Assembly (NCBI GenBank): GCA_033977485.1
Contig: CM066984.1
Span: 26,371,001-26,435,000, forward strand
Reading direction: 5' to 3'
DNA from: Hydrangea macrophylla
Taxonomy: Eukaryota; Streptophyta; Magnoliopsida; Cornales; Hydrangeaceae
Length of the DNA: 64,000 nt
Shown piece by piece: positions 34,601-45,356 of the stretch. The notes under the pieces are model-generated. The model was given only the letters and a program-made list of their open reading frames with translations, ran no database searches and was not told the origin of the DNA. A program made the translations under genes and the position numbers. Within the stretch, counting starts at the first letter, position 1; each line of letters begins with the position of its first letter.

Positions 34601-34692
34601 TTCGATCGATTGAAGCTAGTTTGATTGATCAAAGTCATGGCACGTTCGATCGATCGAATGTTCGATCGACCGAAATCCTTCGATCGATTGAA
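34601..34692. repeat. Palindrome cluster, copia-1 5' LTR
   Basis: Five 14-bp motifs start at 34601, 34620, 34645, 34661 and 34679. They include TTCGATCGATTGAA, TTTGATTGATCAAA, TTCGATCGATCGAA and TTCGATCGACCGAA. The last ends 20 bp before the TATA box. Confidence 0.95.
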
Positions 34693-34712
34693 GGTTAGGT
34701 TGGTTCTGGGAA

Positions 34713-34722
34713 TCTATAAATA
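34713..34722 (+). promoter_or_regulatory. Copia-1 LTR TATA box (5' copy)
   Basis: CTATAAATAG followed by GGCAGC, identical in all three copies of this LTR (34713, 41940, 63847) and always about 21 bp after the last palindrome. Confidence 0.75.
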
Positions 34723-35081
34723 GGGCAGCAGCGTTCTAGAAAAGAGCTCATCGTTTTAGAACGTCAGAAGCTGTAGAAACTATTTTAGAGCCCCAAACCT
34801 TTTTCTTCCTCTCTATTAGAGATCCCACCATCTCTAGTCTCTCCGGGAAGCATCCGCAGGAGACATAAGGGTGAAGATAACCTAGTGGAGGCTGCTGCAT
34901 CACCAAAGAAGAAGAAGAAAATCAGAATTGGGTTTAAGACACTAAGGTATAAATCTTGTCCCCTCTTGTACGCATCTATGGAATTGATGAGTAGTAGATC
35001 CTGGGCTACCAAATAGATTTTATAACTTGACTTTTTCGCTGCGCGTTTAAAATTTTAATTTAAACCAGTTTTTCCTACAAT

Positions 35082-35093
35082 TGGTATCAGAGC
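35082..35093 (+). promoter_or_regulatory. Copia-1 primer-binding site
   Basis: TGGTATCAGAGC, complementary to the 3' end of initiator tRNA-Met, two bases after the LTR. Confidence 0.95.
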
Positions 35094-36790
35094 CACGCTT
35101 GTTTGGATCTATAGATGCATTTTTGGAACACTATTTTGATTTGCATGTTGATTTTAGAACTGTTTTCGAAACTGCATCGTCACAGATCTGCTTTTGTAGT
35201 GTTAACGCAGTAGTATACAAATCTATGATTGCATTGGATGCAAGATGGATTCGATCGATCGAAGTAGTCTCGATCGATCGAACACCTTCTGTTCTCAATC
35301 GATCGAACAAGTTTCGATCGATCGAACATTGGTTTGTTCGATCGATTGAATAGGGTTAGATCGATCGAGATTGATTCTCTGTCCAGCTATTATTTTCACA
35401 GTTTTGAATGTTTTAAAAATTATTTACTTTAATTTCAAATTATTCTATAAAATTTTCAAACTTTTCTATGAAATTGAAAGTTCAATCGATTGAACTTTAT
35501 TCAATCGATCGAAGGTTCGATCGATCAAATTTTTTTCGATCAATCAAAGTGTGACAGAGAAGTGAGATGCTGTTTTGAGTTCTAATACAGTGCATAAAGA
35601 GTTTACGCACTATATGAATCAATTAGGGGTTCCAATAGATATATATGTTTGTTGTATATGTGTGGATGTGCATACGACTAGCCCTTTTGCAGCAAGATTA
35701 GTCGCTATCTCCCATGGCACCAAGTCATTTGAATATTTTGTATTTAAATTGTTTGAGATTGGTGCATGTTGTAATTTAAGTTTGGTTTGGTTTTAAGGCA
35801 TATGTAAAGGGCGTTGCGACTTCAATCCTACGAAAAGGAAAGTCGCACCAGTTTCCCTAGCCTTTTATTTTATTGTTGCTATTTCTATTTCTAGATAAAT
35901 TGTAAACTTCGAAAGAAGCATAGGATAAATGTAATAGAATTAGAAAATCCATGAAAATGGAGCAAGGAGCCGTTGTCCATGAAGATGGAGCTGGAGGCGA
36001 TCAAACCAAAAGGAGGTTCTATGGAGATAGAGCTATGGGAGATAGAGGCATCGTTTGGATGTCTTTATTTTTAATTTTAGTTTTTTGTTTTATGTGCTTG
36101 GTTTGTGATTGGCATTTAATTATATTGTTACTACTTGCATGCACGTAAAACAAGTTTTGTAAAATGATATTCAAAAACCATTTCAACGCATTAGTAAACA
36201 TTGGATGTTTTATGGGTAATGTGTGGAAACATTTTTCAAAAGCAAAAATCCTTATTTACTAAATCTAGTGGGAGAGGGTCTTATTAATAAACACCCAAGA
36301 TCTTCCATTAACAGTTCACTGTAAGATGAGTGGTGCATTCTGTGTCACCTCGCCAGGGGCGATCATTCCATACGGAGAGTGCATTACTCATTGTTTACTA
36401 GATGTGAACTTCCTTTGATAGGATCAATCAGACGTGTTAGAGGGTGACCACCACACGGAGGCGCTACTTGAGACGGTTGTGATTGGATCCTAGTTAATGG
36501 TACATACTAGCTAAACTATGGATAAGGGATCCCACATGGGGCATTATTCAGAAGCTTAGAGATCAAATAGTTTTGGGAGTCATAACTTATTTTGCAAGAG
36601 TTCCATAGCGGACAAGTCATGATTAATCGAAAGATCGAACATTGACCACCACACGGAGGCTTTATTCTTTCGTTTCGATATTCCGGCGACTTTGTTTTAA
36701 AAATAAGAGTTTTTTAAGGATTCTTTTATTTTAAACTATCAAATTCTGATATCCATATTTATTTTGTTTGTTTGATTTTCAGTAATCATA
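35094..36790 (+). other. Copia-1 5' leader
   Basis: 1.7 kb with no gene. 35250-35375 and 35480-35548 hold palindrome motifs (eight or nine copies, such as TTCGATCGATCGAA at 35250-35263). The phrase GACCACCACACGGAGGC occurs twice, near 36446 and 36644. Confidence 0.75.
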
Positions 36791-37344
36791 ATGTCTGGAT
36801 TTGCATTTAGTCCACTTGCCACCATACTCACACAAAACAAGTTAATTGGAAACAACTACACTGAATGGAAACATAACCTTGACATTGTTTTAACTGCGGA
36901 GGATCACATATATGTCCTCACCACCCCAAGCCCCGAAGAACCCGCGGCAAATGCTTCGGCAGCTGCCAGACGCGAGTTTGACAAATAGAAGAAGTCGAAT
37001 GGAATGACTCGTTGCTACATTCTGGCCTCAATGGCTGGTGTGTTGCAACACCAATTCCAATCGAACGATTCTGCCAGTGACATTACCACATCCCTGAAAA
37101 AGATGTTTGAGGAGCATGGCAGGCCTGCCAGACAGGTAGCCATGTAGAAGATAATGAGTGCAAAGATGTCGGAAGGGACTCCAGTTAAGGAACATGTTTT
37201 AAAAATGATTGGTTATTTAAACAGCTGGAGACCCTAGGTGCCAACATCGATGCATAGACCTAAGTTGATATTATCCTCAATTCGCTGTCGCCTTCATTCG
37301 CTCAATTTAAACTTAACTAAAATATAAATCAAATTAATTTTTCA
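36791..37344 (+). pseudogene. Copia-1 gag, broken
   Basis: ATG at 36791 opens a gag of the copia type (FSPLATILTQNKLIGNNYTE, WKHNLDIVLTAED) related to copia-2 gag. Stops at 36986-36988 (TAG) and 37145-37147 (TAG) interrupt it. A frameshift near 37222 moves it into the pol frame, where it has stops at 37255, 37261 and 37318. The UBN2-type core includes ARQVAM and EGTPVKEHVLKMIGYLN. Confidence 0.9.
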
Positions 37345-40300
37345 ATGAGCGAATTGATGAGTTCTCTTTTGGTAGCGGAAGGGGTGATCAAACGTGGGGT
37401 CAACGTTTTGAACGTTGAGAAAAGCGCTTCCTCTTCCCGATCTACACCAAAAGGAAAGAAAGGGAAGAAGAAGGCTGGCACTGGTGGTTCAAGTGTTGGA
37501 CTGGTCCCTAAGATTGCAAAATCTAAGGGAAAAGGTAAGGGCAAAGGGAAGGTGGGTGGCCAAGGCAAAGGAAAGTGTTTCCAATTCGGCGACAAAGGCC
37601 ATTGGAAGAGGAACTGTCCAGAATTCTTGGCTACAAGAGTTCAAGGTATGATTGAATCACATGTAATTGAAGTAAGTTTTATAACGGATACTTCAAACAC
37701 TTGGTGCATTGATTCTAGTGCGACTAACCATATCTGTAATTCATTACAGGGGTTCAGATCAACCAGGAGGTGCAGCGATGGGGAAATCGTACTTACTCTA
37801 GGTTCTAGCGCAACCGTTTTTGCGGTTGCTATAGGAGTCGTAGTTTTAGAATTTCTAGACAATAATGTTTTGATTTTATCATATGTACTTTATGTCCCTT
37901 CATTGAGACGTAATTTAATTTCAGTTTCTAATTTATCGAATAATAGTTATTCTTTTCATTTTGGAACTGAAGTTGTGATTAAAAGAAACAGTTCTTTTAT
38001 ATGTTCTAGTGTTAAATCAAATGGTTTGTATGTGATTACTCCTAATATTTCTAAAGACTCTTGCATGGAACTGAATAACTCAGTGGTATCTATACCATCT
38101 AAAAGAAAGGAACCATCCACTAATCCAACAAGGCTTTGGCATATGAGGCTTGGCCATATCAATCTAAGTAGGATTGGCAGACTAGTCAAACAAGGGGTCT
38201 TAGGCAATTTGGTTCTTGAACCAATGCAAGTCTGCAAGTCTTGTTTAGAGGGTAAGATGACCAAAAGACCCTTTTCCGCAAAGGGTAATAGAACCAATGC
38301 ATTGTGGGAATTAGTTCATACTGATGTGTGTGGACCAATAAATATTAGAGCACTGGGTGGTTATGAGTATTTCATAACATTTACAGATGACCATTCTAGG
38401 TATGGATATGTGTACCTAATGCAGCACAAGTCTGAAGCCTTTGAAAAGTTCAAAGAGTTTAGGGTTGAAGTGGAAAAGCAATTAGGCACACATATCAAGG
38501 CCATTCAATCTGATCGAGGTGGCGAGTGCCTATCTAATGAGTTTATTGATTACCTCGTACATAATGGGATTCTGTCACAGTTGACTGCAGCACCTGGTAC
38601 GCCTCAGCAGAATGGTGTAGCGGAGAGAAGGAATCAGACTCTTTTAAACATGACTAGGTCAATGATGAGTTATTCTGAGTTACCTTTACTCCTTTGGGGT
38701 TATGCTTTGGAAACCGCTGTATACATACTAAATCTAGTACCAAACAAATCTGTTCCTAGGACACCACGAGAGATGTGGATTGGGCGCAAGCCTTCTTTGC
38801 AACATCTCCGGATATGGGGGTGTCCGGCACATGTGCTGAAAGGAAAGATGAGAAAATTAGATTCTAGATCAGAAGTATGTTACCTTGTGGGGTATCCAAA
38901 GGGTACTTATGGATGGTATTTTTATGATTCAAGGGAACAGAAAGTGTTTGTTAGTATAAGTGTTGTTTTCTTAGAGGATGATTATATCATGAACCATAAA
39001 CCAAAGGGAAGGATAGATCTTACAGAGATAGAAGGAGAGCCCTCAGTCCAACCCACAGTTAATAACGATGTAAATCAAGAAAACACCACTTCTTCACCTA
39101 TTTCCGCACCGGTACCTCGTCGTAGTGGGAGGATTATCAGTCAGCCTGATAGATACATGTTCTTAGGAGAAGTTTTTGAAGCTCTCTCCATAGAATCTGA
39201 ATCTGATCCTGCCACATACAAAGAGCCAATGACTGATGTTGATTCAGTTCATTAGGTTAAAGCTATGAAGGCTGAGTTGGAATCTATTGATTCTAATAAG
39301 GTCTGGGATCTTGTAGAGCTTCGAGCCAATATTGAACCCATTGGCTGTAAGTGGGTCTACAAGAGGAAAAGAGGATCTGATGGAAAGGTTGAGACCTTTA
39401 AGGCTAGGCTTATAGCGAAAGGTTATACTCAGAGGGAGGGCATTGACTATGAGGGAACCTTCTCGCCGGTGGCCATGCTCAAGTCCATCGGGATACTCTT
39501 ATCCATTGCTGCATGCATAGATTATGAGATCTGGCAGATGGACGTCAAGACTGCATTCTTGAATGGCAATCTTGAGGAGGACATCTATATGCAATAACCA
39601 GAAGGGTTCATAGCTGGTCGGAAAGGTAACTTGGTATGCAAGTTGCAAAAGTCCATTTATGGGCTTAAGCAGGCATCTAGGAGTTGGAACATCCGATTTG
39701 ACGAAGCGGTCAAGTCGTTTGGTTTCATACAAAATCTAGATGAACCTTGTGTATACAAGAAGTGTGAAGGGAAAGCGGTGGCTTTTCTTGTGCTTTACGT
39801 TGACGACATTCTACTCATTGGAAATGATGTAGCGGCATTGTCAACGGTCAAGGTTTGGCTAGCTAATACTTTCGATACGAAGGATCTAGGAGAGGCAAGC
39901 TATATTCTAGGGATAAAGCTCTTTCAGGATCGTAAGCGAACGATAATGGGATTATCTCAAGCTGGTTATATCGAGAAAGTGCTAACTAGGTTTTTAATGG
40001 ATAATTCAAAGAAAGGTCTATTACCTTTCAGGCATGGTTTTGCGTTCTCCATGGACCAGTGTCCAAAGACACAGGAGGAGAGGAATCCCATGACATGAAT
40101 TACCTATGCTTCGGCAGTGGGAAGTCTCATGTATGTGATGTTATGTACTGGACCAGATATCTGCTTTACCGTAGGCATGGTTAGTAGATATCAGTCGTAT
40201 CCAGGTCTAGAGCACTGGACAGCCGTCAAGCACATTCTTAAGTACTTGAGAAGAACTAAAGATTACATGCTTATGTACGGTGGTAGTGAGTTAGTTCCAG

Positions 40301-40782
40301 TGGGATACACTAACTCGGATTTTATGTCAAATAAAGATTCGAGGAAGTCGATGTCCGGTCAACTCTTTACCTTGGGAGGTTGTGCTGTTAGTTGGAGGAG
40401 CATTAAGCAGAAATGCATTGCAAACTCAACTACAGAAGCCGAGTATGTGGCTTCTTGTGAAGCCGCAAAGGAAGCTGTTTGGCTCAAGAAGTTCCTTATG
40501 GAACTCGAGGTGGTACCAACATCGCTGTCTCTTATTACGCTTTATTGTGATTATAGTGGGGCAATGGCTTAGTCCAAGGAGCAAAGGAACCACGGGAAAG
40601 GGAAGCACGTAGAGCGGAAATATCATCTTATCCGAGATATTGTTCAACGTGGAGATGTGACTGTCACCAAGATTGCCACCGCTGACAATCTTACTGATCC
40701 GTTTACAAAGGCCTTGCCACAGAAGGTCTTTGATCGTTATCTAGATAGTCTAGGTCTCAGATGTAATCATGTATGGTTGTGA
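37345..40782 (+). pseudogene. Copia-1 gag end and pol, one frame with four stops
   Basis: The 37345 ATG is an internal Met of gag (MSELMSSLL), not a true start. In one uninterrupted frame come a Lys/Gly-rich linker, a zinc knuckle with its second Cys replaced ([14 protein letters not shown]; residues 78, 81, 86, 91), protease with DSSA in place of D-S/T-G-A (residues 123-126), GAG-preintegrase, integrase with D, D and E visible ([21 protein letters not shown]), RT (YVDD at about 39801) and RNase H. Stops are at 39253, 39595, 40096 and 40570. The frame ends at TGA 40780-40782. No frameshift is needed after 37345. Confidence 0.95.
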
Positions 40783-40788
40783 GAGCTA

Positions 40789-40797
40789 GTGGGAGTT
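40789..40797 (+). promoter_or_regulatory. Copia-1 polypurine tract
   Basis: AGTGGGAGT directly before the 3' LTR start TGTTGGG. Confidence 0.85.
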
Positions 40798-42305
40798 TGT
40801 TGGGTTTGTGCCCTCAAACCATTACTTTATGTATGAGACATTGACTTTTTAATATATGGATATCAGCTTTACATTTCATTGTGTATGTTTCTTTCATGAG
40901 ATGATTGTTTAATCCTTAAGTATCATAGTAAGTAATTCATGTGTGCATGAGATACATACAAGTGAGATACGAATTACTATCCTTTGATACTTAGATTTTG
41001 TCACAGTGGATGATGATACTGGAAATCTCATCAGGTATATACTATAGCATAATTAACTACCATTGGATGGAGTGATGAATCTCAATCACTAGAGTTTAAC
41101 TCTTAGTTAATGTGCTAGTGCTTATAGTGCATTGAGGGACCTGAGCTTTCGTATTGACACTCAAGACTGTCAAACAGTCAATAGGAACTCATAACTTGTA
41201 TAAGGTACATGTTCTCAATCTTGAGACGATTATGAACATAGACTGTGGATATGACTGCTTTGACTTACCAATCAGTGATGTCTATAAAAGATCAACACCT
41301 GGGTATCTTGGGTATGTCATATTCATAGGGTTGTGAACATATATCGTCAAGACAGAATCTACCCTATGTTTTAGAGTAAGCATTCCCTTGAGAATGTCAG
41401 CAAGTTGGTTACTGAGTACTGCAGTCTTGTTGATAAGAGTTATCAACATGTTTGGTAATCATGAGAGGTGAAAGGGACTCAAGGAATACAAGAAGTAATC
41501 ATGATTTAGGTTGACAGTAACAGTTATCCGACTACCTGAATATGATTACGAATGCTGAAGGTAGAGGGACATTAATACAACATACAAGTCTAGTTATCGC
41601 TTCGGATATGTTCTTTTGCGTTGGAGTTCAGTTATCGTTTTATAGTGGAGTAAACGTTAACTGATCAGTCGATTAATTTGTTGATCAAAGAGTTTGGTCA
41701 TGGGAATTAATCAACTGATCTGAGCTAACAATAAAGAGCCTAGGAGGTCCCACTCTTAGCTCCGCTAGGATACTTGGAAAGACACTTGAGGATGTTGTCA
41801 AGATAGGTTCGATCGATTGAAGCTAGTTCAATCGATCGAAGTCATGGCACGTTCGATCGATCAAGGGTGGTTCGGTCGATCGAATGTTCAATCGATCAAA
41901 GTCCTTCGATCGATTGAAGGTTAGGTCGGTTCTGAGAATCTATAAATAGGGCAGCAGCGTTCTGGAAAAGAGTTCGTCGTTTTAGAACGTCAAAAGCTGC
42001 AGAAACTGTTTTAGAGCCCCAAACCTTCTTCTTCCTTTATATTAGAGATCCCACCATCTCTAGTCTCTCTTGGAAGCATCCGCAGGAGACATAAGGGTGA
42101 AGACAACCTAGTGGAGGCTGCTGCATCACCAAAGAAGAAGAAGAAAATCATAATTGGGTTCAAGACACTAAGGTATAAATCTTGTCTCCTGTTGTACGCA
42201 TCGATGGAATTGACTAGTAGTAGATCCTGGGCTACCAAATAGATTTTATAACTTGACTTTTCCGCTGCACGTTTAAACTTTTAATTTAAACCGGTCTTTC
42301 CTACA
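40798..42305 (+). mobile_element. Copia-1 3' LTR
   Basis: 1508 bp from TGTTGGGTTTGTG to TTTCCTACA. It pairs with 32265-35079. The flank after it, CACAT, differs by one base from CACAG before the 5' LTR, consistent with a mutated target duplication. Confidence 0.95.
41808..41918. repeat. Palindrome cluster, copia-1 3' LTR
   Basis: Six motifs start at 41808, 41827, 41852, 41871, 41887 and 41905 (steps 19, 25, 19, 16, 18). The TATA box at 41940-41949 lies 21 bp after the last. Confidence 0.95.
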
Positions 42306-43732
42306 CACATATGGATAGATGCATGGATATAAACATGAAAGAGCTATGAATTATTCACTAATTTGGAACACTTAGGCTCTGGATTTAAACTTGATTGAAA
42401 TTTTTTAAGATATGGTTTAAATCTTAGGACATTAGGAGTCCATTATATTAGAGTTATTCAAGTTTTATCAAAACAGTGACAGAATTATAATAATTACAGA
42501 GAGCAGACTAGACTTTCAAAAATAGAAATAAAATACTTTCAATAGTTGGATCTTAACAATTTTTAAGTATATTATGCCTTTGTGAATCTAGTTTCTAACC
42601 CAAAAAGAAAATGAAAGATCCAACGATTGAATCTCTAGGAATAGGGTCATAACCAGACATCACTCAGGAATTTGCAACTCTCTGTTTAGAGTTTTTGTAT
42701 GATTTTCTAAAAATAGTAGAAAATATCAAAAACACTTTGATCTTTTTAGGGTATCTTTCTAACACATTGAAATACCTAGAAAAATTCATTTGAGATTAAG
42801 AACACTCGATTAAGGCTTTGATTTACTCATTTTAAAACGAGCTTACTATTATGAAATTTTGGACGGAGAGCAACTTACTCACAAATCACAAGGTCAAACC
42901 ATCCGAGGTATAAAATTCCACCAAGGCAAAGGTCCTAATGATGCATATATGAGTTATGAACAATCTTCAATTGGTCACATTCATTTCCAATATGCCATGA
43001 TTTAATTAAAAATCTTGGATCACGGTTATTTAGTGAACTGATTGCACCATTGTTGAATTAGTGTTCATAGTTTGAATCAATCTTGATCCATGATTCTAAA
43101 GAGAATTAAGATCAAGTATGATTATGGTTATTCAAAAGTATAATGAAATATACAAGAGATTCATGGACTTAGCCTTAAAGATTTCCCTCATAGTCCTCAT
43201 GTTGAGGATCTAGTAAGAGACCTTCTAGGTCTTACTCAATCCTATGAACTTTGAATAGTTAAAATATCGAATTAAATTGATCCTACATCTAATTCCTGTC
43301 TCAAACATATGATCCTTGAGGAATACAGATTTAATTCTCCTCTCAAATTAATGGTCCTTGGAGATTGTAGATGATCAAAATCTATGTGAACCTCATAGAA
43401 TATGGAAGCAAATCTATGAGACTCAATTTAGAGGACTCAAGCCATGGACCAAGACTTCAACCCAACAACTAACATATGAATATAACCATGACCCAACCAT
43501 AATCTCCTTGTTAAACCATAGATTGTGGGAGACTAAGAGATCAACCCCAAAGAAATCTCATGAGATATCAGAGATCCCATAGATTTCCAAAGGAAAACTT
43601 AACAAGAATGAAATAAAATCAAAGTTTATAAAATCTCCTTGTGAACTAGTTTTTGTTTGAAACCTAATGCTAATTTAAATCAAAACCAATGAACAATTAT
43701 GAAATTTAATCACAAATACTATGTGGTGTGTG
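42306..43732 (-). mobile_element. Tat LTR, segment 2
   Basis: The reverse complement matches the Tat LTR at about 59600-60960 (for example the region around 60400-60560). It joins segment 1 across copia-1 and segment 3 (52191 on) across copia-2. No gene. Confidence 0.75.
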
Positions 43733-45344
43733 TGTTAGGAAACTGCTTTCCCAGAATCCGTTGACAGTGCGTATAAGTTGGTACTGCAAAAAAATTTAGG
43801 TGAGAGCTACAATAACCCTACAAGGACGGAAACTAGGGTTACCTTCAACTGCAAAAACGGATTGCTGTAGTAGACGAATCGAGAACACGGGCTCGATAAT
43901 AGCTCACGATCTTCTACCGTATTCCTTTGCTGCCAGAATATCGAACTGAGTGTGGGCTCTTTAGAAATCCTTTATGTTTTCTGCTCTTCCCTCTTTACGT
44001 TCTATTTTCTAATCCCAGTTATAACACTCTCTTTGATTGCTGTGACGATTCAATCCCGATCACATTGATCCGACAAAGATGTGTTCGTCAGGAGGATCAA
44101 ACGATCTCCGATTTACTTGAATTTTTAACAGCAGATCCGTCTCGACGTCAGGAACGTTGTGTAAAAACTTCAGCAACTTTCGATCAGTATCGAGCAGTCC
44201 GAAGCTCTTTTAGTGAGCGTTGTCCGACGCTAGCGATCTACACTCCTATGTCTCTTGAATGCTCACAGAGACTAGGGTTTGGTGGAAACCCTTCTAGAAG
44301 AAAGCTAGGAGGTCAAGGGAAGATTAGAATATGAAATCATGCAACCTGAGAGAAGAGCCAAGGCAGCATATATATAGGCTACGATAGGGACCATAAGAAG
44401 TCAATAAGGAATAGGCTTCCTTATGGAATTAGGAAACCCTAATTCAAACTGAATCAGATTCCTATTTCCATAAATTATAATTCATACCACTAAAGAATTA
44501 TAATTGCACTCCTACCCTTATCTCAAAAATATATTTCGAGCTCCATGTTATTAAATGCTTATTATCTCCCCATGTTAAGATTACAGATATCCATTAATTA
44601 AATATAATTACTGACAATCATATTTAATTAATCTCTTAAAATTCCTTGAGATCCTCTCCTTAACTTATCTGATATGTCGGATACAAAATCCACCTGCAGG
44701 GTTTGACATAATCAAAACTTATAAGCTTTCTCAAGGGGATATCATCAATCCCAAAATTGAGTCATGGATTCCATCATTAATTAATTTCCACCACACAATT
44801 AATATTGCCACCCAATCCAATGAGATATTGACCCATTTAAGGATCTCACCCTTTTAGGGATCAAAGTATAAATATCAAATGTACGTGTCTATAAATTAAA
44901 TTAGGATTTAGAGCATAAGCACTCATAATAGCCATGAGGTATTAATTATCTTATAAGTCAGTATAAAGATAACTACCCCAAGTCGGTCCTGTTTAATACA
45001 CAAAATGTACCAGCATGGTGAGTTGAAACTATACCGTTTCCCGCAGTCAAGACAAACCTACTACAACACCATGCTGCAGTCCTACCGATGGTGTGTCCAA
45101 TCCCATCTAAGACTGTAAACCAAAATCTTACATTCTATAATATCTGATGGCCTGATCTTCAGTGTGTAAGCCGTACTCTACACACCAAACCACCTACTAT
45201 ATAGAATGAGAGACACACATTAAATAAATAATATAATACAAACATTGCCCACACAGATTCTCATAAAAAATGGATTAACTGATTTTATTAAATGAATAAT
45301 AAATCAACTACATAAAGCATGGCTTTTAGTATATATCCCTAACA
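43733..45344 (-). mobile_element. Copia-2 3' LTR
   Basis: 1612 bp, TGTTAGGAAACTGC to TATCCCTAACA, flanked on the left by the target copy GTGTG (43728-43732). It differs from the other LTR at roughly 18-20 positions by eye (about 1%). An inverted repeat with 13-bp arms ATTAATTAAATAT lies near 44593-44632. The plus-strand frame 43927-44334 starts with TTG and is not supported as a gene. Confidence 0.97.
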
Positions 45345-45356
45345 ATCTCCCACTTA
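45345..45356 (-). promoter_or_regulatory. Copia-2 polypurine tract
   Basis: The minus strand reads AAGTGGGAGAT directly before the 3' LTR. Confidence 0.85.

Larger units (their letters stand above)
32265..35079 (+). mobile_element. Copia-1 5' LTR, interrupted
   Basis: Starts TGTTTAGTTTGTGCCC and ends TTTCCTACA just before the PBS. Without the nested solo LTR and its target copy it is about 1489 bp, against 1508 bp for the 3' LTR (40798-42305), and matches it closely. A third copy begins at 62707. Confidence 0.95.

Noticed and set aside
43927..44334. 135-codon plus-strand frame, also at 50767-51174, in both copia-2 LTRs
   Set aside because: It starts with TTG, lies antisense to the element, is identical only because the LTRs are, and is absent from the short solo LTR. 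No domain seen.
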